Assembly (NCBI GenBank): GCA_032207245.1
Contig: CM063509.1
Span: 1,206,998 to 1,270,997 of the forward strand
Source of the DNA: Pardosa pseudoannulata
Lineage: Eukaryota > Arthropoda > Arachnida > Araneae > Lycosidae
Direction of reading: 5' to 3'
DNA length: 64,000 bases
Shown: in pieces, positions 48,947-62,100 of the stretch
Position numbering within the stretch: position 1 is the stretch's first letter
Layout of the letters: the number at the start of each line of letters is the position of its first letter
Translations under genes and position numbers: made by a program
The notes under the pieces: model-generated
What the model was told of the DNA's origin: nothing
Databases searched by the model: none
The model's input: only the letters and a program-made list of their open reading frames with translations

Positions 48947-51281
48947 TTTGGCCTGTTTAGATGCTAAAAGTCAATTTTGAGAAACAAGCGATTTTAAGCG
49001 AACTACTCAAGCTCTCGTCATTAGACTTGCTTATATAGCGTAAAACACGGTTTTAGGCTATACTAGAGAGTTTCATTAACGTACTTTAAGTAGTTTCGTT
49101 AATATCGTCGAACTTGTATATTTGGACTGTTCAGACGCTCAAAGTCAATTTTGAGAAACAAGCAAATTTAAGCGAACTACTCAAGCTCTTGTCATTAGAC
49201 TAGCTTAAATAGCGTAAAACACGGTTTTAGGCTATACTAGAGAGTTTCATTAACGTACTTTAAGTAGTTTCGTTAATATCGTCGAACTTGTATTTTTGGC
49301 CTGTTTAGACGCTAAAAGTCAATTTTGAGAAACAAGCGATTTTAAGCGAACTACTCAATCTCTTGTCATTAGACTTGCTTAAATAGCGTAAAACACGGTT
49401 TTAGGCTATAGTGGAGAGTTTCATTAACGTACTTTAAGTAGTTTCGTTAATATCGTCGAACTTGTATATTTGGCCTGCTTAGACGCTAAAAGTCAATTTT
49501 GAGAAACAAGCGATTTTAAGCGAACTACTCAAGCTCTCGTCATTAGACTTGCTTAAATAGCGTAAAACACGGTTTTAGGCTATACTAGAGAGTTTCATTA
49601 ACGTACTTTAAGTAGTTTCGTTAATATCGTCGAACTTGTATATTTGGCCTGTTTAGACGCTAAAAGTCAATTTTGAGAAACAAGCAAATTTAAGCGAACT
49701 ACTCAAGCTCTCGTCATTAGACTTGCTTATATAGCGTAAAACACGGTTTTAGGTTATACTAGAGAGTTTCATTAACGTACTTTAAGTAGTTTCGTTAATA
49801 TCGTCGAACTTGTATATTTGGCCTGTTTAGACGCTAAAAGTCAATTTTGAGAAACAAGCGATTTTAAGCGAACTACTCAAGCTCTCGTCATTAGACTTGC
49901 TTAAATAGCGTAAAACACGGTTTTAGGCTATACTAGAGTTTCATTAACGTACTTTAAGTAGTTTCGTTAATATCGTCGAACTTGTATATTTGGACTATTT
50001 AGATGCTAAACGTCAATTTTGAGAAACAAGCGATTTTTAGCGAACTACTCAAGCTCTCGTCATTAGACTTGCTTAAATAGCGTAAAACACGGTTTTAGGC
50101 TATACTAGAGAGTTTCATTAACGTACTTTAAGTAGTTTCGTTAATATCGTCGAACTTGTATATTTGGACTGTTTAGACGCTAAAAGTCAATTTTGAGAAA
50201 CAAGCAAATTTTAGCGAACTACTCAAGCTCTCGTCATTAGACTTGCTTAAATAGCGTAAAACACGGTTTTAGGCTATACTAGAGAGTTTCATTAACGTAC
50301 TTTAAGTAGTTTCGTTAATATCGTCGAACTTGTATATTTGGCCTGTTTAGACGCTAAAAGTCAATTTTGAGAAACAAGCAAATTTAAGCGAACTACTCAA
50401 GCTCTCGTCATTAGACTTGCTTAAATAGCGTAAAACACGGTTTTAGGCTATACTGGAGAGTTTCATTAACGTACTTTAAGTAGTTTCGTTAATATCGTCG
50501 AACTTGTATATTTGGCCTGTTTAGACGCTAAAAGTCAATTTTGAGAAACAAGCGATTTTAAGCGAACTACTCAAGCTCTCGTCATTAGACTTGCTTAAAT
50601 AGCGTAAAACACGGTTTTAGGCTATACTGGAGAGTTTCATTAACGTACTTTAAGTAGTTTCGTTAATATCGTCGAACTTGTATATTTGGCCTGTTTAGAC
50701 GCTAAAAGTCAATTTTGAGAAACAAGCGATTTTAAGCGAACTACTCAAGCTCTTGTCATTAGACTTGCTTAAATAGCGTAAAACACGGTTTTAGGCTATA
50801 CTAGAGAGTTTCATTAACGTACTTTAAGTAGTTTCGTTAATATCGTCGAACTTGTATATTTGGCCTGTTTAGACGCTAAAAGTCAATTTTGAGAAACAAG
50901 CGATTTTAAGCGAACTACTCAAGCTCTTGTCATTAGACTTGCTTAAATAGCGTAAAACACGGTTTTAGGCTATACTGGAGAGTTTCATTAACGTACTTTA
51001 AGTAGTTTCGTTAATATCGTCGAACTTGTATATTTGGCCTGTTTAGACGCTAAAAGTCAATTTTGAGAAACAAGCGATTTTAAGCGAACTACTCCAGCAC
51101 TCGACATTAGACTTGCTTAAATAGCGTAAAACACGGTTTTAGGCTATACTAGAGAGTTTCATTAACGTACTTTAAGTAGTTTCGTTAATATCGTCGAACT
51201 TGTATATTTGGACTGTTTAGACGCTAAAAGTCAATTTTGAGAAACAAGCAAATTTAAGCGAACTACTCAAGCTCTCGTCAT

Positions 51282-51381
51282 NNNNNNNNNNNNNNNNNNN
51301 NNNNNNNNNNNNNNNNNNNNNNNNNNNNNNNNNNNNNNNNNNNNNNNNNNNNNNNNNNNNNNNNNNNNNNNNNNNNNNNNN
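51282..51381. other. Assembly gap, 100 N
   Basis: Exactly 100 N. Sat-A lies to the left and Sat-C to the right, so the real A/C boundary is not seen and the adjacency of the two families depends on scaffolding alone. Confidence 0.99.
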
Positions 51382-51740
51382 TCATTCTTTTTCGCCTAGG
51401 ACGCACCGTTCTCGAGATATTTGCATTTTAAATTTTCAAATATATTTTTCTGTTTCAGCGGAAGATCAGAATTATTTCCCGGCAAGTACCGTGATGGTTT
51501 CGGTAAAAGAGCACCGCGGACAGAACGTAAATTTTAGTCGGGCTTTTTTTCATTCTTTTTCGCCTAGGACGCACCGTTCTCGAGATATTTGCATTTTAAA
51601 TTTTCAAATATATTTTTCTGTTTCAGCGGAAGATCAGAATTATTTCCCGGCAAGTACCGTGATGGTTTCGGTAAAAGAGCACCGCGGACAGAACGTAAAT
51701 TTTAGTCGGGCTTTTTTTCATTCTTTTTCGCCTAGGACGC

Positions 51741-53090
51741 AACCGTTCTCGAGATATTTGCATTTTAAATTTTCAAATATATTTTTCTGTTTCAGCGGAA
51801 GATCAGAATTATTTCCCGGCAAGTACCGTGATGGTTTCGGTAAAAGAGCACCGCGGACAGAACGTAAATTTTAGTCGGGCTTTTTTTCATTCTTTTTCGC
51901 CTAGGACGAACCGTTCTCGAGATATTTGCATTTTAAATTTTCAAATATATTTTTCTGTTTCAGCGGAAGATCAGAATTATTTCCCGGCAAGTACCGTGAT
52001 GGTTTCGGTAAAAGAGCACCGCGGACAGAACGTAAATTTTAGTCGGGCTTTTTTTCATTCTTTTTCGCCTAGGACGCACCGTTCTCGAGATATTTGCATT
52101 TTAAATTTTCAAATATATTTTTCTGTTTCAGCGGAAGATCAGAATTATTTCCCGGCAAGTACCGTGATGGTTTCGGTAAAAGAGCACCGCGGACAGAACG
52201 TAAATTTTAGTCGGGCTTTTTTTCATTCTTTTTCGCCTAGGACGCACCGTTCTCGAGATATTTGCATTTTAAATTTTCAAATATATTTTTCTGTTTCAGC
52301 GGAAGATCAGAATTATTTCCCGGCAAGTACCGTGATGGTTTCGGTAAAAGAGCACCGCGGACAGAACGTAAATTTTAGTCGGGCTTTTTTTCATTCTTTT
52401 TCGCCTAGGACGCAACCGTTCTCGAGATATTTGCATTTTAAATTTTCAAATATATTTTTCTGTTTCAGCGGAAGATCAGAATTATTTCCCGGCAAGTACC
52501 GTGATGGTTTCGGTAAAAGAGCACCGCGGACAGAACGTAAATTTTAGTCGGGCTTTTTTTCATTCTTTTTCGCCTAGGACGCACCGTTCTCGAGATATTT
52601 GCATTTTAAATTTTCAAATATATTTTTCTGTTTCAGCGGAAGATCAGAATTATTTCCCGGCAAGTACCGTGATGGTTTCGGTAAAAGAGCACCGCGGACA
52701 GAACGTAAATTTTAGTCGGGCTTTTTTTCATTCTTTTTCGCCTAGGACGCACCGTTCTCGAGATATTTGCATTTTAAATTTTCAAATATATTTTTCGGTT
52801 TCAGCGGAAGATCAGAATTATTTCCCGGCAAGTACCGGTGATGGTTTCGGTAAAAGAGCACCGCGGACAGAACGTAAATTTTAGTCGGGCTTTTTTTCAT
52901 TCTTTTTCGCCTAGGACGCACCGTTCTCGAGATATTTGCATTTTAAATTTTCAAATATATTTTTCTGTTTCAGCGGAAGATCAGAATTATTTCCCGGCAA
53001 GTACCGTGATGGTTTCGGTAAAAGAGCACCGCGGACAGAACGTAAATTTTAGTCGGGCTTTTTTTCATTCTTTTTCGCCTAGGACGCAAC
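51741..53090 (+). repeat. Possible 4-monomer higher-order periodicity at the start of Sat-C
   Basis: The CGCAACCG variant occurs at 51741, 52414 and 53088, steps of 673 and 674 bp (four monomers). Afterwards its spacing shortens to 505, 337 and 169 bp (53593, 53930, 54099), so the period is not kept. Confidence 0.45.
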
Positions 53091-54355
53091 CGTTCTCGAG
53101 ATATTTGCATTTTAAATTTTCAAATATATTTTTCTGGTTTCAGCGGAAGATCAGAATTATTTCCCGGCAAGTACCGGATGGTTTCGGTAAAAGAGCACCG
53201 CGGACAGAACGTAAATTTTAGTCGGGCTTTTTTTCATTCTTTTTCGCCTAGGACGCACCGTTCTCGAGATATTTGCATTTTAAATTTTCAAATATATTTT
53301 TCTGTTTCAGCGGAAGATCAGAATTATTTCCCGGCAAGTACCGTGATGGTTTCGGTAAAAGAGCACCGCGGACAGAACGTAAATTTTAGTCGGGCTTTTT
53401 TTCATTCTTTTTCGCCTAGGACGCACCGTTCTCGAGATATTTGCATTTTAAATTTTCAAATATATTTTTCTGTTTCAGCGGAAGATCAGAATTATTTCCC
53501 GGCAAGTACCGTGATGGTTTCGGTAAAAGAGCACCGCGGACAGAACGTAAATTTTAGTCGGGCTTTTTTTCATTCTTTTTCGCCTAGGACGCAACCGTTC
53601 TCGAGATATTTGCATTTTAAATTTTCAAATATATTTTTCTGTTTCAGCGGAAGATCAGAATTATTTCCCGGCAAGTACCGTGATGGTTTCGGTAAAAGAG
53701 CACCGCGGACAGAACGTAAATTTTAGTCGGGCTTTTTTTCATTCTTTTTCGCCTAGGACGCACCGTTCTCGAGATATTTGCATTTTAAATTTTCAAATAT
53801 ATTTTTCGGTTTCAGCGGAAGATCAGAATTATTTCCCGGCAAGTACCGTGATGGTTTCGGTAAAAGAGCACCGCGGACAGAACGTAAATTTTAGTCGGGC
53901 TTTTTTTCATTCTTTTTCGCCTAGGACGCAACCGTTCTCGAGATATTTGCATTTTAAATTTTCAAATATATTTTTCTGTTTCAGCGGAAGATCAGAATTA
54001 TTTCCCGGCAAGTACCGTGATGGTTTCGGTAAAAGAGCACCGCGGACAGAACGTAAATTTTAGTCGGGCTTTTTTTCATTCTTTTTCGCCTAGGACGCAA
54101 CCGTTCTCGAGATATTTGCATTTTAAATTTTCAAATATATTTTTCGGTTTCAGCGGAAGATCAGAATTATTTCCCGGCAAGTACCGTGATGGTTTCGGTA
54201 AAAGAGCACCGCGGACAGAACGTAAATTTTAGTCGGGCTTTTTTTTCATTCTTTTTCGCCTAGGACGCACCGTTCTCGAGATATTTGCATTTTAAATTTT
54301 CAAATATATTTTTCTGGTTTCAGCGGAAGATCAGAATTATTTCCCGGCAAGTACC

Positions 54356-56113
54356 GTGATGGTTTCGGTAAAAGAGCACCGCGGACAGAACGTAAATTTT
54401 AGTCGGGCTTTTTTTCATTCTTTTTCGCCTAGGACGCACCGTTCTCGAGATATTTGCATTTTAAATTTTCAAATATATTTTTCTGTTTCAGCGGAAGATC
54501 AGAATTATTTCCCGGCAAGTACCGTGATGGTTTCGGTAAAAGAGCACCGCGGACAGAACGTAAATTTTAGTCGGGCTTTTTTTCATTCTTTTTCGCCTAG
54601 GACGCACCGTTCTCGAGATATTTGCATTTTAAATTTTCAAATATATTTTTCTGTTTCAGCGGAAGATCAGAATTATTTCCCGGCAAGTACCGGGATGGTT
54701 TCGGTAAAAGAGCACCGCGGACAGAACGTAAATTTTAGTCGGGCTTTTTTTCATTCTTTTTCGCCTAGGACGCACCGTTCTCGAGATATTTGCATTTTAA
54801 ATTTTCAAATATATTTTTCTGTTTCAGCGGAAGATCAGAATTATTTCCCGGCAAGTACCGGGATGGTTTCGGTAAAAGAGCACCGCGGACAGAACGTAAA
54901 TTTTAGTCGGGCTTTTTTTCATTCTTTTTCGCCTAGGACGCACCGTTCTCGAGATATTTGCATTTTAAATTTTCAAATATATTTTTCTGTTTCAGCGGAA
55001 GATCAGAATTATTTCCCGGCAAGTACCGGGATGGTTTCGGTAAAAGAGCACCGCGGACAGAACGTAAATTTTAGTCGGGCTTTTTTTCATTCTTTTTCGC
55101 CTAGGACGCACCGTTCTCGAGATATTTGCATTTTAAATTTTCAAATATATTTTTCTGTTTCAGCGGAAGATCAGAATTATTTCCCGGCAAGTACCGTGAT
55201 GGTTTCGGTAAAAGAGCACCGCGGACAGAACGTAAATTTTAGTCGGGCTTTTTTTCATTCTTTTTCGCCTAGGACGCACCGTTCTCGAGATATTTGCATT
55301 TTAAATTTTCAAATATATTTTTCTGTTTCAGCGGAAGATCAGAATTATTTCCCGGCAAGTACCGTGATGGTTTCGGTAAAAGAGCACCGCGGACAGAACG
55401 TAAATTTTAGTCGGGCTTTTTTTCATTCTTTTTCGCCTAGGACGCACCGTTCTCGAGATATTTGCATTTTAAATTTTCAAATATATTTTTCTGTTTCAGC
55501 GGAAGATCAGAATTATTTCCCGGCAAGTACCGTGATGGTTTCGGTAAAAGAGCACCGCGGACAGAACGTAAATTTTAGTCGGGCTTTTTTTCATTCTTTT
55601 TCGCCTAGGACGCACCGTTCTCGAGATATTTGCATTTTAAATTTTCAAATATATTTTTCTGTTTCAGCGGAAGATCAGAATTATTTCCCGGCAAGTACCG
55701 TGATGGTTTCGGTAAAAGAGCACCGCGGACAGAACGTAAATTTTAGTCGGGCTTTTTTTCATTCTTTTTCGCCTAGGACGCACCGTTCTCGAGATATTTG
55801 CATTTTAAATTTTCAAATATATTTTTCTGTTTCAGCGGAAGATCAGAATTATTTCCCGGCAAGTACCGTGATGGTTTCGGTAAAAGAGCACCGCGGACAG
55901 AACGTAAATTTTAGTCGGGCTTTTTTTCATTCTTTTTCGCCTAGGACGCACCGTTCTCGAGATATTTGCATTTTAAATTTTCAAATATATTTTTCTGTTT
56001 CAGCGGAAGATCAGAATTATTTCCCGGCAAGTACCGTGATGGTTTCGGTAAAAGAGCACCGCGGACAGAACGTAAATTTTAGTCGGGCTTTTTTTTCATT
56101 CTTTTTCGCCTAG
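54356..56113 (+). other. Longest accidental open frame in Sat-C (585 codons), not annotated as a gene
   Basis: One frame of the Sat-C monomer has no stop, and 168 bp equals 56 codons, so ten consecutive exact-length copies read through as a 56-residue repeat (units start near MVSVKEHRGQNVNF). It ends because one copy has T8 instead of T7. Elsewhere one-base indels break the frame every one to six copies with no compensation, which argues against selection on protein. There is no signal peptide, no recognisable domain and no start context. Confidence 0.8.
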
Positions 56114-59100
56114 GACGCACCGTTCTCGAGATATTTGCATTTTAAATTTTCAAATATATTTTTCTGTTTCAGCGGAAGATCAGAATTATTTCCCGGCAAG
56201 TACCGGGATGGTTTCGGTAAAAGAGCACCGCGGACAGAACGTAAATTTTAGTCGGGCTTTTTTTCATTCTTTTTCGCCTAGGACGCACCGTTCTCGAGAT
56301 ATTTGCATTTTAAATTTTCAAATATATTTTTCGGTTTCAGCGGAAGATCAGAATTATTTCCCGGCAAGTACCGGGATGGTTTCGGTAAAAGAGCACCGCG
56401 GACAGAACGTAAATTTTAGTCGGGCTTTTTTTCATTCTTTTTCGCCTAGGACGCAACCGTTCTCGAGATATTTGCATTTTAAATTTTCAAATATATTTTT
56501 CGGTTTCAGCGGAAGATCAGAATTATTTCCCGGCAAGTACCGTGATGGTTTCGGTAAAAGAGCACCGCGGACAGAACGTAAATTTTAGTCGGGCTTTTTT
56601 TTCATTCCTTTTCGCCTAGGACGCACCGTTCTCGAGATATTTGCATTTTAAATTTTCAAATATATTTTTCTGGTTTCAGCGGAAGATCAGAATTATTTCC
56701 CGGCAAGTACCGTGATGGTTTCGGTAAAAGAGCACCGCGGACAGAACGTAAATTTTAGTCGGGCTTTTTTTCATTCTTTTTCGCCTAGGACGCACCGTTC
56801 TCGAGATATTTGCATTTTAAATTTTCAAATATATTTTTCTGTTTCAGCGGAAGATCAGAATTATTTCCCGGCAAGTACCGGGATGGTTTCGGTAAAAGAG
56901 CACCGCGGACAGAACGTAAATTTTAGTCGGGCTTTTTTTCATTCTTTTTCGCCTAGGACGCACCGTTCTCGAGATATTTGCATTTTAAATTTTCAAATAT
57001 ATTTTTCTGTTTCAGCGGAAGATCAGAATTATTTCCCGGCAAGTACCGTGATGGTTTCGGTAAAAGAGCACCGCGGACAGAACGTAAATTTTAGTCGGGC
57101 TTTTTTTCATTCTTTTTCGCCTAGGACGCACCGTTCTCGAGATATTTGCATTTTAAATTTTCAAATATATTTTTCTGTTTCAGCGGAAGATCAGAATTAT
57201 TTCCCGGCAAGTACCGTGATGGTTTCGGTAAAAGAGCACCGCGGACAGAACGTAAATTTTAGTCGGGCTTTTTTTCATTCTTTTTCGCCTAGGACGCACC
57301 GTTCTCGAGATATTTGCATTTTAAATTTTCAAATATATTTTTCTGTTTCAGCGGAAGATCAGAATTATTTCCCGGCAAGTACCGTGATGGTTTCGGTAAA
57401 AGAGCACCGCGGACAGAACGTAAATTTTAGTCGGGCTTTTTTTCATTCTTTTTCGCCTAGGACGCACCGTTCTCGAGATATTTGCATTTTAAATTTTCAA
57501 ATATATTTTTCGGTTTCAGCGGAAGATCAGAATTATTTCCCGGCAAGTACCGTGATGGTTTCGGTAAAAGAGCACCGCGGACAGAACGTAAATTTTAGTC
57601 GGGCTTTTTTTTCATTCATTTTCGCCTAGGACGCACCGTTCTCGAGATATTTGCATTTTAAATTTTCAAATATATTTTTCTGTTTCAGCGGAAGATCAGA
57701 ATTATTTCCCGGCAAGTACCGTGATGGTTTCGGTAAAAGAGCACCGCGGACAGAACGTAAATTTTAGTCGGGCTTTTTTTCATTCTTTTTCGCCTAGGAC
57801 GCACCGTTCTCGAGATATTTGCATTTTAAATTTTCAAATATATTTTTCGGTTTCAGCGGAAGATCAGAATTATTTCCCGGCAAGTACCGTGATGGTTTCG
57901 GTAAAAGAGCACCGCGGACAGAACGTAAATTTTAGTCGGGCTTTTTTTTCATTCTTTTTCGCCTAGGACGCAACCGTTCTCGAGATATTTGCATTTTAAA
58001 TTTTCAAATATATTTTTCTGTTTCAGCGGAAGATCAGAATTATTTCCCGGCAAGTACCGTGATGGTTTCGGTAAAAGAGCACCGCGGACAGAACGTAAAT
58101 TTTAGTCGGGCTTTTTTTTCATTCTTTTTCGCCTAGGACGAACCGTTCTCGAGATATTTGCATTTTAAATTTTCAAATATATTTTTCTGTTTCAGCGGAA
58201 GATCAGAATTATTTCCCGGCAAGTACCGTGATGGTTTCGGTAAAAGAGCACCGCGGACAGAACGTAAATTTTAGTCGGGCTTTTTTTCATTCTTTTTCGC
58301 CTAGAACGCACCGTTCTCGAGATATTTGCATTTTAAATTTTCAAATATATTTTTCGGTTTCAGCGGAAGATCAGAATTATTTCCCGGCAAGTACCGTGAT
58401 GGTTTCGGTAAAAGAGCACCGCGGACAGAACGTAAATTTTAGTCGGGCTTTTTTTCATTCTTTTTCGCCTAGGACGAACCGTTCCCGAGATATTTGCATT
58501 TTAAATTTTCAAATATATTTTTCTGTTTCAGCGGAAGATCAGAATTATTTCCCGGCAAGTACCGTGATGGTTTCGGTAAAAGAGCACCGCGGACAGAACG
58601 TAAATTTTAGTCGGGCTTTTTTTTCATTCTTTTTCGCCTAGAACGCACCGTTCTCGAGATATTTGCATTTTAAATTTTCAAATATATTTTTCTGTTTCAG
58701 CTTAAGATCAGAATTATTTCCCGGCAAGTACCGGGATGGTTTCGGTAAAAGAGCCCCGCGGACAGAACGTAAATTTTAGTCGGGCTTTTTTTCATTCTTT
58801 TTCGCCTAGGACGCACCGTTCTCGAGATATTTGCATTTTAAATTTTCAAATATATTTTTCGGTTTCAGCGGAAGATCAGAATTATTTCCCGGCAAGTACC
58901 GTGATGGTTTCGGTAAAAGAGCACCGCGGACAGAACGTAAATTTTAGTCGGGCTTTTTTTCATTCTTTTTCGCCTAGGACGCACCGTTCTCGAGATATTT
59001 GCATTTTAAATTTTCAAATATATTTTTCTGTTTCAGCGGAAGATCAGAATTATTTCCCGGCAAGTACCGGGATGGTTTCGGTAAAAGAGCACCGCGGACA

Positions 59101-62100
59101 GAACGTAAATTTTAGTCGGGCTTTTTTTCATTCTTTTTCGCATAGGACGCACCGTTCTCGAGATATTTGCATTTTAAATTTTCAAATATATTTTTCTGTT
59201 TCAGCGGAAGATCAGAATTATTTCCCGGCAAGTACCGGGATGGTTTCGGTAAAAGAGCACCGCGGACAGAACGTAAATTTTAGTCGGGCTTTTTTTCATT
59301 CTTTTTCGCCTAGGACGCACCGTTCTCGAGATATTTGCATTTTAAATTTTCAAATATATTTTTCGGTTTTCAGCGGAAGATCAGAATTATTTCCCGGCAA
59401 GTACCGTGATGGTTTCGGTAAAAGAGCACCGCGGACAGAACGTAAATTTTAGTCGGGCTTTTTTTCATTCTTTTTCGCCTAGGACGCACCGTTCTCGAGA
59501 TATTTGCATTTTAAATTTTCAAATATATTTTTCTGGTTTCAGCGGAAGATCAGAATTATTTCCCGGCAAGTACCGGATGGTTTCGGTAAAAGAGCACCGC
59601 GGACAGAACGTAAATTTTAGTCGGGCTTTTTTTCATTCTTTTTCGCCTAGGACGCACCGTTCTCGAGATATTTGCATTTTAAATTTTCAAATATATTTTT
59701 CTGTTTCAGCGGAAGATCAGAATTATTTCCCGGCAAGTACCGTGATGGTTTCGGTAAAAGAGCACCGCGGACAGAACGTAAATTTTAGTCGGGCTTTTTT
59801 TCATTCTTTTTCGCCTAGGACGCACCGTTCTCGAGATATTTGCATTTTAAATTTTCAAATATATTTTTCTGGTTTCAGCGGAAGATCAGAATTATTTCCC
59901 GGCAAGTACCGTGATGGTTTCGGTAAAAGAGCACCGCGGACAGAACGTAAATTTTAGTCGGGCTTTTTTTTCATTCTTTTTCGCCTAGGACGTACCGTTC
60001 TCGAGATATTTCCATTTTAAATTTTCAAATATATTTTTCTGTTTCAGCGGAAGATCAGAATTATTTCCCGGCAAGTACCGTGATGGTTTCGGTAAAAGAG
60101 CACCGCGGACAGAACGTAAATTTTAGTCGGGCTTTTTTTCATTCTTTTTCGCCTAGGACGCAACCGTTCTCGAGATATTTCCATTTTAAATTTTCAAATA
60201 TATTTTTCTGTTTCAGCGGAAGATCAGAATTATTTCCCGGCAAGTACCGTGATGGTTTCGGTAAAAGAGCACCGCGGACAGAACGTAAATTTTAGTCGGG
60301 CTTTTTTTCATTCTTTTTCGCCTAGGACGCAACCGTTCTCGAGATATTTGCATTTTAAATTTTCAAATATATTTTTCGGTTTCAGCGGAAGATCAGAATT
60401 ATTTCCCGGCAAGTACCGTGATGGTTTCGGTAAAAGAGCACCGCGGACAGAACGTAAATTTTAGTCGGGCTTTTTTTCATTCTTTTTCGCCTAGGACGCA
60501 CCGTTCTCGAGATATTTGCATTTTAAATTTTCAAATATATTTTTCGGTTTCAGCGGAAGATCAGAATTATTTCCCGGCAAGTACCGTGATGGTTTCGGTA
60601 AAAGAGCACCGCGGACAGAACGTAAATTTTAGTCGGGCTTTTTTTCATTCTTTTTCGCCTAGGACGCACCGTTCTCGAGATATTTGCATTTTAAATTTTC
60701 AAATATATTTTTCTGTTTCAGCGGAAGATCAGAATTATTTCCCGGCAAGTACCGTGATGGTTTCGGTAAAAGAGCACCGCGGACAGAACGTAAATTTTAG
60801 TCGGGCTTTTTTTTCATTCTTTTTCGCCTAGGACGCAACCGTTCTCGAGATATTTGCATTTTAAATTTTCAAATATATTTTTCTGTTTCAGCGGAAGATC
60901 AGAATTATTTCCCGGCAAGTACCGTGATGGTTTCGGTAAAAGAGCACCGCGGACAGAACGTAAATTTTAGTCGGGCTTTTTTTCATTCTTTTTCGCCTAG
61001 GACGCACCGTTCTCGAGATATTTGCATTTTAAATTTTCAAATATATTTTTCGGTTTCAGCGGAAGATCAGAATTATTTCCCGGCAAGTACCGTGGTGGTT
61101 TCGGTAAAAGAGCACCGCGGACAGAACGTAAATTTTAGTCGGGCTTTTTTTTCATTCTTTTTCGCCTAGGACGCACCGTTCTCGAGATATTTGCATTTTA
61201 AATTTTCAAATATATTTTTCTGTTTCAGCGGAAGATCAGAATTATTTCCCGGCAAGTACCGTGATGGTTTCGGTAAAAGAGCACCGCGGACAGAACGTAA
61301 ATTTTAGTCGGGCTTTTTTTCATTCTTTTTCGCCTAGGACGAACCGTTCTCGAGATATTTGCATTTTAAATTTTCAAATATATTTTTCTGTTTCAGCGGA
61401 AGATCAGAATTATTTCCCGGCAAGTACCGGGATGGTTTCGGTAAAAGAGCACCGCGGACAGAACGTAAATTTTAGTCGGGCTTTTTTTCATTCTTTTTCG
61501 CCTAGGACGCACCGTTCTCGAGATATTTGCATTTTAAATTTTCAAATATTTTTTTCGGTTTCAGCGGAAGATCAGAATTATTTCCCGGCAAGTACCGTGA
61601 TGGTTTCGGTAAAAGAGCACCGCGGACAGAACGTAAATTTTAGTCGGGCTTTTTTTCATTCTTTTTCGCCTAGGACGCACCGTTCTCGAGATATTTGCAT
61701 TTTAAATTTTCAAATATATTTTTCTGTTTCAGCGGAAGATCAGAATTATTTCCCGGCAAGTACCGTGATGGTTTCGGTAAAAGAGCACCGCGGACAGAAC
61801 GTAAATTTTAGTCGGGCTTTTTTTCATTCTTTTTCGCCTAGGACGCACCGTTCTCGAGATATTTGCATTTTAAATTTTCAAATATATTTTTCTGTTTCAG
61901 CGGAAGATCAGAATTATTTCCCGGCAAGTACCGTGATGGTTTCGGTAAAAGAGCACCGCGGACAGAACGTAAATTTTAGTCGGGCTTTTTTTCATTCTTT
62001 TTCGCCTAGGACGAACCGTTCTCGAGATATTTGCATTTTAAATTTTCAAATATATTTTTCTGTTTCAGCGGAAGATCAGAATTATTTCCCGGCAAGTACC

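Larger units (their letters stand above)
48483..51281 (+). repeat. Sat-A array, + orientation (about 16 copies)
   Basis: Mirror of the A block 16209-19047: it contains the same 61 bp internal deletion (at 48941), GATGCT, TTCAGACGCTCAAAG (49130-49144), GACTAGC (49198-49204) and several TACTGGAGAG copies. It runs into the second N gap mid-monomer. Confidence 0.96.

Noticed and set aside
51491..51520. CENP-B-box-like motif in Sat-C (TTTCGGTAAAAGAGCACCG)
   Set aside because: Only TTCG and the central A match; the CGGG half is absent at the right spacing.
51491..53726. Other open frames of 71-239 codons in Sat-C
   Set aside because: Same monomer frame, cut at random by indels and ending at the TAG after CGTAAATTT in the shifted frame.
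54356..56113. A 585-residue repeat protein in Sat-C
   Set aside because: The frame is open only because 168 is divisible by 3; most copies shift frame through one-base indels. There is no start context, domain or non-repeat terminus.
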